DNA from: an uncultured Bilophila sp.
Lineage (GTDB): Bacteria; Desulfobacterota; Desulfovibrionia; Desulfovibrionales; Desulfovibrionaceae
Reading direction: 5' to 3'
Assembly: GCA_910585945.1 (NCBI GenBank)
Contig: CAJUHZ010000009.1
Span: 23,606 to 87,605 of the forward strand
Length of the DNA: 64,000 nt
Positions 41,784-49,881 of the stretch are shown here, in pieces (the stretch's first letter is position 1; each line of letters opens with the position of its first letter). The notes beneath the pieces were generated by a model. That model was not told the DNA's origin. It was given only the letters and a program-made list of their open reading frames with translations, and searched no databases. The position numbers were made by a program, and so were the translations under genes.

Positions 41784-42937
41784 CACTCGCTCCGGCGATC
41801 AAACACGCCGCTCCGCCCGCCCGACTTGTACACCAGGCGCGCGTCGCGGATCGTGATATCCCGCTGCACGGCCTTGCACATGTCGTAAATGACGGCGGCG
41901 GCGGTTTGGGCGGCCACAAGGGCTTCCATTTCCACGCCGGTCCGATCCGCGGCGCGGGTTTCCGCTTCCACCAGCACGCCGGGCGGAACGTCGCGCACGC
42001 TGAAGCGCACGTCCGCAAAGGTCAGGCGCACGGGGTGGCACAGGGGGATGAGTTCGGCCGTGCGTTTCGCCGCCAGAATGCCGGCCACGCGCGCCGTGGC
42101 CAGCGCGTCGCCCTTGGGCAGGGCCTTTTCCTTCAGTTTGGCCAGGGTTTCCTCATTGATATCCACCAGGCAACGGACTATGGCCACGCGCTCGCTCGTC
42201 GCCTTGCCGCCCACGTCCACCATGCGCACGCCGCCGTCTTCCCGAATATGGGACAGCGCGGCGGGCAGCCCGCCTTTGCGTTCGATTTCGGCCAGGATGA
42301 AGGCGACGGCTTCTTCCACGGTACGCCGGCTGGTGTCCACCAGAACGGCGTCGTCCGCGGCGCGCAGGGGCGCGGCGCTCCGGTTGCGATCGTTGTCGTC
42401 CCGTTCCCGGATATCGCGGGCAATGGCGTCGAGGGAGACGTCTTCCCCTTTCTCCCTCAGTTCGGCATAGCGGCGTTGCGCGCGCACGTCCGGGTCCGCA
42501 TCCACAAAAAACTTGAAACGCGCCTGCGGGAAAATGGCCGTCCCCATGTCGCGGCCTTCCGTCACCAGGGGGGAAGCCGCGCCGAGACGGCGCTGGGCGG
42601 CTTTCAGGCTTTCGCGCACCGGCACGCTGACAGCCAGACGCGAGGCCATCTTGCCCGCCTCTTCCGTGGCGATTTCCGCTCCGACAGGTTCGCCGTTGCA
42701 GACAAGCCGGGTGTCTTCTCCCGATCCTTCAAGCGCGAACGCAAAGGCGTCGCAGCGGGCGCGCAGTTCTTCGGCGGGCAGCGCCGCCGCGTCAGGACCG
42801 AGCCGCAGGGCCAGGGTGCGAAACATGGCCCCGGTGTTGAGGCAGGGGATGCCGAGCAGCGCGGAGAGCCGCCGGGCAAGCGTGGATTTGCCCACGCCCG
42901 CCGGGCCGTCCAGGGTGATGATGGGAAGCCTTTCCAT
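41783..42937 (-). CDS. Cytidylate kinase - MoaC fusion protein
   Basis: One uninterrupted 384-residue frame joins two enzymes. Residues 1-222 are cytidylate kinase: P-loop LDGPAGVGKSTL (about 9-20), CLNTGAMFR, VTEGRDMGTAIFP and RDDNDRNRSAAPLR. Residues 227-380 are MoaC: LSHIREDGGVRMVDVGGK, KALPKGDALATARVAGI (K275), ELIPLCHPV, DRTGVEMEAL and IYDMCKAVQRD (D352 and K355, the counterparts of the catalytic Asp and Lys of E. coli MoaC), and KSGGRSG. CMP kinase makes CDP; MoaC makes cyclic pyranopterin monophosphate. All key residues remain in both halves, with only a few linker residues. GGAG lies eight bases before ATG 42937. The gene follows hisC and couples to lgt. Confidence 0.9.
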   Translation of the reverse strand: MERLPIITLDGPAGVGKSTLARRLSALLGIPCLNTGAMFRTLALRLGPDAAALPAEELRARCDAFAFALEGSGEDTRLVCNGEPVGAEIATEEAGKMASRLAVSVPVRESLKAAQRRLGAASPLVTEGRDMGTAIFPQARFKFFVDADPDVRAQRRYAELREKGEDVSLDAIARDIRERDDNDRNRSAAPLRAADDAVLVDTSRRTVEEAVAFILAEIERKGGLPAALSHIREDGGVRMVDVGGKATSERVAIVRCLVDINEETLAKLKEKALPKGDALATARVAGILAAKRTAELIPLCHPVRLTFADVRFSVRDVPPGVLVEAETRAADRTGVEMEALVAAQTAAAVIYDMCKAVQRDITIRDARLVYKSGGRSGVFDRRSE

Positions 42938-42965
42938 GCGATAAACTCCGATATGTCGCCGGGGA

Positions 42966-44090
42966 TCACGCGGCGGAGCGCAGAAGCTCGCCCAGGGCCG
43001 CGACAAGCCCTTCGTTTTCTTCGGCCGTGCCCACGCTGACGCGCAAATGACGAGGCAGTCCGTATCCGCCAAGCGGCCGCAGGATGAAGCCGCGCCGCAG
43101 GAGATCCTCAAACAGCCGCGCCGAATCCACAGCTTCCGGCGGTTCAAACATGATGAAATTCGATTGCGAAGGGTACACGCGGCAGCCAAGAGCCGCAAGC
43201 TCCCGGCCGAGCATGGCGCGGCCCGCGCGGGTCACTTCCAGCGTTTTCGCACGGAACGTCTCGTCGCCAAGAGCGGCCAGGGCAGCCTCTTCAGCCAGCA
43301 GATTGACCGAAAACGGCAGACGCACGCGGCGCATGTAATCGGCAATGTCCGGCGGAAGGATGCCGTAACCGAGCCGGAGTCCGGCCAGGCCGAACAGCTT
43401 GGAAAAGGTGCGCAGCACCGCAACACGATCCGCCAGGGGCGCTCCGTCCCGCATGTCTGAAAGCAGGGAGCACGCGTGCGGATCATCCGTGAAATCCATG
43501 TAGGCTTCATCAATCACAAGCAGGCAGCTTGCCGGAAGACGGGCCGCAAGATCCGCCAGTTCCTGTCTGGAGGCCGCACGCCCGGAAGGATTGTCCGGCG
43601 TGGTCACGAAGACGAGCGCGGTGGAGGCGTCCACCAGGGACAACAGGCGTTCCCAGGGAAAGGACATGTCAGGATTGAGATCGGCCCGGCGCAATTCCAC
43701 GCCGCACAGGGCCGACTGCGTCGGGTACAGGCCGAAGCAGGGACGGAAGGCCACGGCGTTGTGCACGCCGGGCGTGGCGCAGACGCGGAACAAGAGATCG
43801 ATGATCTCGTCCGACCCGTTGCCCGCTACAATCCGGTCCGCGCTCACGCCGTGCCGCGCGCCCAGGGCGGCGGAAAGCTTCGGATTGCCCGCCTGCGGGT
43901 AGCGGAAGGCCAGGCCGGCGCGCTCGGCAATGACGCGGCGCACCACGGGCGAGACGCCGAGCGGGTTTTCGTTGCTGGCCATTTTGACCACGCGATCCAG
44001 GTGGTATTTTTCCCGGATTTCGTCAATGGACAGGCCCGCCGTGTACGGTTCAAACGCCCGCACTTCGGGGCGGATGGGGATATCGGACAT
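42966..44090 (-). CDS. hisC: Histidinol-phosphate aminotransferase
   Basis: A 374-residue class I/II PLP aminotransferase. MASNENPLGVSP (about 37-48), FRYPQAGNPKLSAALG, IVAGNGSDEIIDLLFR, TTPDNPSGR, LVIDEAYMDF and the PLP-lysine block LRTFSKLFGLAGLRLGYGI (Lys about 222) identify HisC. It catalyses the glutamate-dependent step of histidine synthesis and may also act on aromatic 2-oxo acids. ATG 44090 follows GAGGCAAAC; upstream in-frame Met codons lie in repeat DNA. It probably opens the hisC, cmk-moaC, lgt unit. Confidence 0.92.
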   Translation of the reverse strand: MSDIPIRPEVRAFEPYTAGLSIDEIREKYHLDRVVKMASNENPLGVSPVVRRVIAERAGLAFRYPQAGNPKLSAALGARHGVSADRIVAGNGSDEIIDLLFRVCATPGVHNAVAFRPCFGLYPTQSALCGVELRRADLNPDMSFPWERLLSLVDASTALVFVTTPDNPSGRAASRQELADLAARLPASCLLVIDEAYMDFTDDPHACSLLSDMRDGAPLADRVAVLRTFSKLFGLAGLRLGYGILPPDIADYMRRVRLPFSVNLLAEEAALAALGDETFRAKTLEVTRAGRAMLGRELAALGCRVYPSQSNFIMFEPPEAVDSARLFEDLLRRGFILRPLGGYGLPRHLRVSVGTAEENEGLVAALGELLRSAA

Positions 44091-44164
44091 GTTTGCCTCG
44101 CCGCTGTGGAATCTTTGCAAAAAAATCAGGGAGTCGGGAGCGAGGCCCCCGACATCCCGTCCGT

Positions 44165-44212
44165 AATTCATTTCATGCATCCCCCGCGGGAAATGCATGA
44201 AACGACTTCACA
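44165..44212. repeat. Shortened B-type palindrome (B7)
   Basis: AATTCATTTCATGCATCCCC, then GCGGGAAATGCATGAAACGACTTCAC: B-type ends (ATTTCAT / ATGAAAYGACTTC) around CATTTC.GCATGAAA, with the core lost. It lies one base past the ahcY stop and could act as its 3' hairpin. Confidence 0.55.
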
Positions 44213-45649
44213 TCAATACCGGTACAGTTCGGACTTGAACGGTCCGTCCACCGGCACGCCGATGTATTCGGCCTGCCTGGGCGTGAGCTTGCTGAGCTTG
44301 GCGCCAAGACGGCCAAGATGCAGGCGGGCGACTTCCTCGTCAAGCTTTTTCGGCAGGGTGTAGACCTTGCGTTCAAGTTTGGCGGAGGCCAGTTCCATCT
44401 GGGCCAGAACCTGATTGGTGAAGCTGTTGGACATGACGAAGCTCGGGTGCCCGGTGGCGCAGCCAAGATTGACCAGGCGGCCCTCAGCCAGAACGATGAT
44501 GGAACGCCCGTTGGGCAACAGCCATTTGTCCACCTGCGGCTTGATGACCACTCGCGTGCAGCCGGGGTTCCGCTCCAGCCAGGTCATTTCGATTTCGTTA
44601 TCGAAGTGACCGATATTGCAGATGATCGCCTCATCCTTCATGTTGGCCATGTGCTCGCCGGTGATCACATGGTAATTGCCGGTGGCGGTGACGAAAATAT
44701 CGGCTTCGGCCAGGGCGTCTTCCATTGTCGTCACTTCGTACCCTTCCATCGCGGCCTGAAGGGCGCAGATGGGGTCGATCTCGGTGATCAGCACGCGCGC
44801 GCCGAAACCGCGCATGGACTGGGCGCAGCCCTTGCCCACATCGCCGTAGCCGGCCACCACGACAACCTTGCCGGCAACCATGATATCCGTGGCGCGCTTG
44901 ATGCCGTCGGCCAGGGATTCACGGCAGCCGTAAAGATTGTCGAATTTGGATTTGGTCACCGAATCGTTGACGTTGATCGCCGGGAAAAGCAGCTTGCCGG
45001 CTTCGGCCAGTTGGTAGAGCCGGTGCACGCCCGTGGTGGTCTCTTCGGACACGCCGCGCACGGCCGCGGCCACCGCGCCCCAGTGACCCGGCGTTTTCTC
45101 CAGGTTGAGGGCCAGGCGCGACATGATGATTTCTTCTTCCTTCGACTCGCAGGGGCGCTTCAAAAGCGACGGATCGCGCTCCACTTCCACCCCCTTGTGG
45201 ATCATCAGGGTGGCGTCGCCGCCGTCGTCCACAATGAGATCCGGGCCGGAGCCGTCAGGCCAGGTCAGGGCCATTTCGGTGCACCACCAGTAGTCTTCCA
45301 GCGATTCGCCCTTCCAGGCGAACACCCTGGCGTAGCCGAGTTCAGCGATCGCCGCCGCGGCGTGATCCTGGGTGGAAAAAATGTTGCAGGAAGCCCAGCG
45401 CAGATCCGCGCCGAGCGCGTGCAGGGTCTTGATCAGCATGGCCGTCTGGATGGTCATGTGCAGCGAGCCGGTGATCTTGAGGCCCTTCAGCGGCTTCTTG
45501 TCGCCATAACGGCGGATAAGCTCCATGAGGCCGGGCATTTCCCGCTCGGAAAGCTGCATTTCCTTCTTGCCGAAATCCGCGAGCGCGATATCGGCAATTT
45601 TGTAGGGAAGCGAAGGATCGAGCGGCAAGGGCGCTTTCATGTCTGACAT
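44213..45649 (-). CDS. ahcY: Adenosylhomocysteinase (SAH hydrolase)
   Basis: A 478-residue NAD-dependent enzyme that splits S-adenosylhomocysteine into adenosine and homocysteine. GLKITGSLHMTIQTAML (about 55-71), ASCNIFSTQDHAAAAI, VNDSVTKSKFDNLYGCRESL and VVVAGYGDVGKGCAQSMRG (NAD loop) are present. The Lys of SVTKSKFDN and the Asp/His residues of the active site are intact. It completes the methyl cycle. The gene lies 25 bases downstream of the ArsR-methyltransferase regulator gene, as in SahR operons. GGAGAA precedes ATG 45649. Confidence 0.96.
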   Translation of the reverse strand: MSDMKAPLPLDPSLPYKIADIALADFGKKEMQLSEREMPGLMELIRRYGDKKPLKGLKITGSLHMTIQTAMLIKTLHALGADLRWASCNIFSTQDHAAAAIAELGYARVFAWKGESLEDYWWCTEMALTWPDGSGPDLIVDDGGDATLMIHKGVEVERDPSLLKRPCESKEEEIIMSRLALNLEKTPGHWGAVAAAVRGVSEETTTGVHRLYQLAEAGKLLFPAINVNDSVTKSKFDNLYGCRESLADGIKRATDIMVAGKVVVVAGYGDVGKGCAQSMRGFGARVLITEIDPICALQAAMEGYEVTTMEDALAEADIFVTATGNYHVITGEHMANMKDEAIICNIGHFDNEIEMTWLERNPGCTRVVIKPQVDKWLLPNGRSIIVLAEGRLVNLGCATGHPSFVMSNSFTNQVLAQMELASAKLERKVYTLPKKLDEEVARLHLGRLGAKLSKLTPRQAEYIGVPVDGPFKSELYRY

Positions 45650-45674
45650 GCTGGTTCTCCAGTGGCTCAAAAGG

Positions 45675-46691
45675 TTACGACGCCGGCCCCGTGTCCGGAC
45701 GACGGGCCAGGGTCAGGTTCAGGGCAAGACTCTGCTCCACGGCGCATGTGCGGCAGGATTCGGGAACAAGCCCGGCCGACAGCAGCAGGGTTTCGAGCGT
45801 CGAGCGGTCAAAACCGAGCCAGCGATCGCCGTAGTCACATCGCATCCGCTCCTGGGAGTGCCGGTCAAAATCCGTGACCATGAGCAACCCGCCCGGGCGC
45901 AGGACGCGTTTGATTTCCACCAGGGCGGGAGCCGGATCGGACAAATGGTGCAGGACCATGTTGATGCTGGCGAAATCGGCTTCCCCATCGCGCAGGGGCA
46001 GGTGATCAAGCTCGCCTATGCGCAGGGAAAGCGGCGCGAGCGCCGGCGAACCGGCCGGGATATCGGCCCCGGCGGCGGGAAAGGGAGCGCCCCCATCGGA
46101 CCACGCTTCAGCCGATCCTTCGGGGATGAAACGGCGGCGGGCCAGTTCCAGCATGCGCGGGGAACCGTCCACGCCAATAACCTTGCGCGCCCGTTCGCGC
46201 ATTCTTTCCAGAACAAGCCCGGTGCCGCAGCCGAGATCAACAGCCACGCCGCAGTCCGGCGGCATGGCGTCGCGAACGGCCCCCGCCAGATCGAAGCCCC
46301 CCAGCACCTCCCGGCTCAGCGTATCCCAATGATCCGCAATGGCGTTGAAGAATTGCCGGGTTTTCAGCGCCCGGTCCTCCAGAATTCTGGCCGCCATGTC
46401 CAGATCCGCCCGCATCCGGGCTTCAGCCGTGACAAAGGGTTCGGCAGCCTTGAGAAAGGCGTGCCCCTCGCCTTCGTTCACCGCGGAGTAGAAAACCCAC
46501 AGCCCGTCCCGCCTGGACTGAAGCAGGCCCGCCTCGGTCAGGATCTTGAGATGCCGCGACACCCGCGACTGCCCCATTTCGAGCAGAGACACAAGCTCGT
46601 TCACGGAAAGCTCGTACCGCCCGAGAACATGCGCCAGACGAAGGCGTGTTTCATCCGAGAGCGCTTTGAAATAACGGATGGCGTGAGACAT
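45675..46691 (-). CDS. sahR: ArsR-family regulator fused to SAM-methyltransferase domain (SahR-like)
   Basis: A 338-residue protein with an N-terminal winged helix of ArsR type (about 1-85; FKALSDETRLRLAHVLG, recognition helix SRVSRHLKILTEAGLL) lacking a Cys metal site, and a C-terminal class I methyltransferase fold (about 115-330; VAVDLGCGTGLVLERM, VLHHLSDPAPALVEIKRVLRPGG). Regulators of this type, SahR, control S-adenosylhomocysteine and methionine genes in deltaproteobacteria, with SAH as the likely effector bound in the methyltransferase-like domain. Its position directly before ahcY strongly supports the assignment. Whether it has methyltransferase activity is not known. Confidence 0.85.
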   Translation of the reverse strand: MSHAIRYFKALSDETRLRLAHVLGRYELSVNELVSLLEMGQSRVSRHLKILTEAGLLQSRRDGLWVFYSAVNEGEGHAFLKAAEPFVTAEARMRADLDMAARILEDRALKTRQFFNAIADHWDTLSREVLGGFDLAGAVRDAMPPDCGVAVDLGCGTGLVLERMRERARKVIGVDGSPRMLELARRRFIPEGSAEAWSDGGAPFPAAGADIPAGSPALAPLSLRIGELDHLPLRDGEADFASINMVLHHLSDPAPALVEIKRVLRPGGLLMVTDFDRHSQERMRCDYGDRWLGFDRSTLETLLLSAGLVPESCRTCAVEQSLALNLTLARRPDTGPAS

Positions 46692-46746
46692 GGCGTTGGT
46701 TTCCCGGCGGGGTGATATTCCGGCGCGTTGCAGAGTACATCAAGTT

Positions 46747-46785
46747 TTGCAAATGCGATATATCAAGACAAACGCATATATGCAA
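46747..46785 (-). promoter_or_regulatory. Candidate SahR operator: inverted repeat upstream of sahR-ahcY
   Basis: TTGCAAATGCG (46747-46757) and CGCATATATGCAA (46773-46785) form an imperfect inverted repeat. Between and within them lie the short palindromes GATATATC (46757-46764) and GCATATATGC (46774-46783). The block is AT-rich in a G+C-rich region and 56 bases upstream of the sahR start, where an autoregulatory operator would be expected. I have no stored consensus exact enough to confirm it. Confidence 0.5.
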
Positions 46786-46929
46786 GTTCTTTCCGCACGA
46801 TCTCCCCCGACTCCCGGACAACGCCGCGCCCCGGCGGAACGTATCCCGCCGGGGCGTCGGATTGAAAGGCGCGTGACGCAAGTCACCAGGTCAAACCGTG
46901 ACGCTCCGCCTGTTGCAGCGTCGCGCGAT

Positions 46930-48114
46930 TTACAGCATTTCCACAGCCAGGGCCACGCCCATGCCGCCGCCGATGCACAGCGTGGCAAGGCCCTTCTTGC
47001 CGCCCTTGTCCTTGAGCAGGTGAAGCAGCGTGACGAGAATGCGCGCGCCGCTGCATCCCACCGGATGCCCGAGCGCAATGGCCCCGCCGCGCATGTTCAG
47101 ACGATCGTCGGGGAAGCCGAGTTCGCGCCCCACCGCGAGGCACTGGGCGGCAAAGGCTTCGTTGGCTTCAATGGCGTCAAACTCTTCGACGGACTTGATG
47201 CCCGCCATCTTCATGGCCTTGCGCGAAGCTTCGATGGGACCGACGCCCATGATGGAAGGATCAACCCCGGCCGTGCCGTAGCCGATCACGCGGGCCAGGG
47301 GTTTCACGCCGAGCGCCGCCGCCTTGTCGGCAGACATAACCACCAGGGCCGCCGCGCCGTCGTTGATGCCCGAGGCGTTGCCCGCCGTCACCGTGCCGCC
47401 GTCCTTCTTGAAGGCAGGGCGCAATTTGGCCAGACCTTCCGCCGTGGCCCCGGCCTTGATGTATTCATCTTCGGCAAAGACGATATCGCCTTTCTTGTTG
47501 GGGATGACCACAGGCACGATTTCGTCCTTGAATTCGCCGTTGGCCTGAGCCTTGGCGGCCTTCTGCTGCGAAAGCAGGGCAAAAGCGTCCTGATCCTCGC
47601 GGGAAACGCCGTACTGCTCGGCCACGTTTTCAGCCGTGATGCCCATGTGATAGTTGTTGTACACGTCAGTCAGGGCGTCGCTGATCATGGTGTCCACCAG
47701 CACGCCGTTGCCCATGCGGTAGCCGGAACGCGCCTTGGGCAGAGCAAAGGCGGCGTTGGTCATGCTTTCCATGCCGCCGGCGACCATGACTTCAAGATCG
47801 CCGCAACGAATGGCCTGGGACGCGAGAATGACGCTCTTCAGGCCGGAACCGCAGATGATGTTCACCGTATACGCCGGGGAAGTGACAGGGAGGCCGGCGT
47901 GAATGGCGGCCTGCCGTCCCGGCCCCTGCCCGCAGGCGGCCTGAAGCACGTTGCCCATGATGGTTTCTTCCACCTGCTCGGGCGTGATGCCAGCGCGCTT
48001 GATGGCTTCCTTGATGACTATGGCCCCGAGATCGGAGGCTTTCAGGGGCGAAAGGGTTCCGTTGAAGCTTCCGATAGGCGTCCGGGTGGCGCTGCAGATG
48101 ACCGCTTCTTTCAT
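46930..48114 (-). CDS. Acetyl-CoA C-acetyltransferase (thiolase)
   Basis: A 394-residue degradative/biosynthetic thiolase. The active-site Cys is in VNIICGSGLKSV (about 88), GGMESMTNAAF follows, and the C-terminal catalytic residues are in NMRGGAIALGHPVGCSGAR (His, then Cys about 380). IEANEAFAAQCLAV is typical of acetyl-CoA acetyltransferase. It condenses two acetyl-CoA to acetoacetyl-CoA or the reverse. No other fatty-acid or butyrate genes adjoin, so its pathway cannot be fixed. AAGGAG stands nine bases before ATG 48114. Confidence 0.92.
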   Translation of the reverse strand: MKEAVICSATRTPIGSFNGTLSPLKASDLGAIVIKEAIKRAGITPEQVEETIMGNVLQAACGQGPGRQAAIHAGLPVTSPAYTVNIICGSGLKSVILASQAIRCGDLEVMVAGGMESMTNAAFALPKARSGYRMGNGVLVDTMISDALTDVYNNYHMGITAENVAEQYGVSREDQDAFALLSQQKAAKAQANGEFKDEIVPVVIPNKKGDIVFAEDEYIKAGATAEGLAKLRPAFKKDGGTVTAGNASGINDGAAALVVMSADKAAALGVKPLARVIGYGTAGVDPSIMGVGPIEASRKAMKMAGIKSVEEFDAIEANEAFAAQCLAVGRELGFPDDRLNMRGGAIALGHPVGCSGARILVTLLHLLKDKGGKKGLATLCIGGGMGVALAVEML

Positions 48115-48521
48115 CAGGGGCTTCTCCTTGCGTAAAATGAGGATGGAAAAAAGCCGGAACAACGCTTCCGGCCGGGCGCGACAGCCGCGTCTGCGAAGAC
48201 GGCGGTTTCCCGCACGTTTTTGCTGACAAGCACAGTACTCAATCTCCGGAAGGGAAGCAACAGCCCTTGCGAATTTTCCAAGTGCGGGCGCACACCATAC
48301 GGCCCCCGGGGCGTTCCGGGAGCATAGGCCCGGGATTGAGCTGTTTGGGATCGCCGCGCTGTACGGCGCACCAGGCAAAATTATACTCCCCGCCCCGCGA
48401 ATCCCGTTGTAGGGTTGAACGGTACGTCCGCCGGCCGGCGTTTGCGTGCGGGCGCGCGTGCTTCCTCGCGCCCGTTTCGCCGCAAACGTCGCAGGAGGCG
48501 CGACAGAGCAAGGGGGTTCAC
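48115..48521. other. Divergent intergenic region thiolase / cfa
   Basis: A 407-bp gap between divergent genes. It holds several G+C hairpins (GCCGGAACAACGCTTCCGGC about 48153-48172; CCCCCGGGGCGTTCCGGG about 48302-48319) and an AT-rich spot, AAAATTATACT (48376-48386), that could be a -10 for cfa. I see no gene and no member of families A to E. Confidence 0.4.
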
Positions 48522-49631
48522 ATGAATGCGAAAACATTGATGTGTTCGACACTGGAAGAGGCGGATATCAGAGTCGGGGGCGAACGCCCCTGGGATATCC
48601 ATGTGCATGACGAGAGGCTGTACGATCGTGTGATGCTGCGCGGCACGCTCGGACTTGGCGAGGGTTATGTGGACGGCTGGTGGGATTGCGACGCGCTCGA
48701 CTCGATGATCTGCAAGGCCATCCAGGCGCGTCTGGAAAATCGCGTGCGCCACAAGCTCCCCGCCCTGGCGAGCGCGCTGTGCCACAGCCTGTTCAACCTC
48801 CAGACCGTGCGGCGCGCACGCATGGTTGCGGAACGCCATTACAACTTCAGCAACGACATGTTCGAGCAGATGGTGGGGCCGACCATGAACTACAGTTGCG
48901 GCTACTGGCGGCACGCCCGGACGCTTGACGAAGCCCAAAACGACAAGATGGAACTCATCTGCCGCAAGCTCCAGCTGGAAGAAGGCATGGAGGTGCTTGA
49001 TATCGGCTGCGGCTGGGGCGGGCTTGCCCGGTACATGGCCGAGCGCCGCAAGGTGAAAGTGACGGCCATTACCGTTTCCACCGAGCAGGCGGCCTACGCG
49101 CGCGCAAAGCGCCCCGATCTGCCGATCACCTGGCTGCTTCAGGACTATCGCTCGCTTGCGGGCCGCTTTGACCGCGTCGTTTCCGTGGGCATGTTTGAAC
49201 ACGTCGGCCCCAAAAACTACGCCGGTTTTCTGGACACGGTCAAACGCGTCCTTGCTCCCGACGGACTTTTTCTGCTGCATACCATCGGCAGCAACGGGCG
49301 CATGGGCGGCACGGACCCGTGGATCAGCAAATATATTTTCCCCAACGGCGTGATCCCTTCGGCCGAGCGGCTTGCCGCCGCCCTGACCAATCGGTATGTC
49401 GTTGAAGACTGGCACAATTTCGGGGCGGATTACGACAAAACGCTCATGGCCTGGCACGGCCGTTTTGAAGAAGGCTACGCCAGAGGCGCGTTTTCCTGCA
49501 CGGAGCAGGTGCGCCGCATGTTCTGCTACTATCTGCTGATCTGCGCCGGAGCGTTCCGCGCGCGTGATCTCCAGCTCTGGCAACTTGTGCTGAGTCCGCG
49601 GGGCGTTGCCGGCGGCTACAATTGCCGCTAG
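48522..49631 (+). CDS. cfa: Cyclopropane-fatty-acyl-phospholipid synthase
   Basis: A 369-residue SAM-dependent enzyme that adds a methylene bridge to unsaturated acyl chains of membrane phospholipids. The N-terminal lipid-binding region has LGEGYVDGWWDCDALDSMI. The methyltransferase core shows HYNFSNDMFEQMV, MNYSCGYWRHARTLDEAQ, VLDIGCGWGGLARYMAE and SVGMFEHVGPKNY, all diagnostic. Length matches E. coli Cfa. The ATG 48522 has AAGGGGG about six bases upstream. The TAG stop (49629-49631) is the outer end of repeat C2. Confidence 0.95.
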   Translation: MNAKTLMCSTLEEADIRVGGERPWDIHVHDERLYDRVMLRGTLGLGEGYVDGWWDCDALDSMICKAIQARLENRVRHKLPALASALCHSLFNLQTVRRARMVAERHYNFSNDMFEQMVGPTMNYSCGYWRHARTLDEAQNDKMELICRKLQLEEGMEVLDIGCGWGGLARYMAERRKVKVTAITVSTEQAAYARAKRPDLPITWLLQDYRSLAGRFDRVVSVGMFEHVGPKNYAGFLDTVKRVLAPDGLFLLHTIGSNGRMGGTDPWISKYIFPNGVIPSAERLAAALTNRYVVEDWHNFGADYDKTLMAWHGRFEEGYARGAFSCTEQVRRMFCYYLLICAGAFRARDLQLWQLVLSPRGVAGGYNCR

Positions 49632-49799
49632 AGCGTTTTCCCAATGAATTGGGGGTAAACCTCGGCGTCCGCGAGAGCGGACGCCCGTGCCGAACAAGCC
49701 GGCAAACCGCGTTTTGCCGCGCCTGTCCCGCTCCGCGGAAAAGTGACGGCAACCCCGCGATTGAAAAATGGATATTCCCAATCGCAAAAGGATCCAGGG
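49628..49799. repeat. Intergenic repeat element C2
   Basis: Begins CTAGAGCGTTTTCCCAATG, stem CAATGAATTGGG, then CGCGAGAGCGGACGCCCGTG, CCGGCAAACCGCGTTTTGCC, CCTGTCCCGCTCCGCGG, GTGACGGCAACCCCGCG and ATTGAAAAATGGATATTCCC. It matches C1 over nearly its whole length. The terminal TAG is the stop codon of cfa. Confidence 0.85.
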
Positions 49800-49870
49800 T
49801 CAGACCTCATTGCAACGCCGCCGGACGCAAAAACGACTTTGCAGCAGGCGGATTCATGAAGGCTGACTCC
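49794..49870. repeat. Intergenic repeat element D6 (internally deleted, 77 bp)
   Basis: CCAGGGTCAGACCTCATTGC, ACGCCGCCGGACGCAAAAACG, GCAGCAGGCGGATTCATGAA and GGCTGACTCC: the two D termini with a short remaining core. It abuts C2. Confidence 0.75.
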
Positions 49871-49881
49871 AGCCGGAGGAG

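Noticed and set aside
44091..44212. S-adenosylhomocysteine or SAM riboswitch near ahcY and hisC
   Set aside because: The ahcY leader is only 25 bases within the operon, and this segment is a shortened B palindrome downstream of ahcY.
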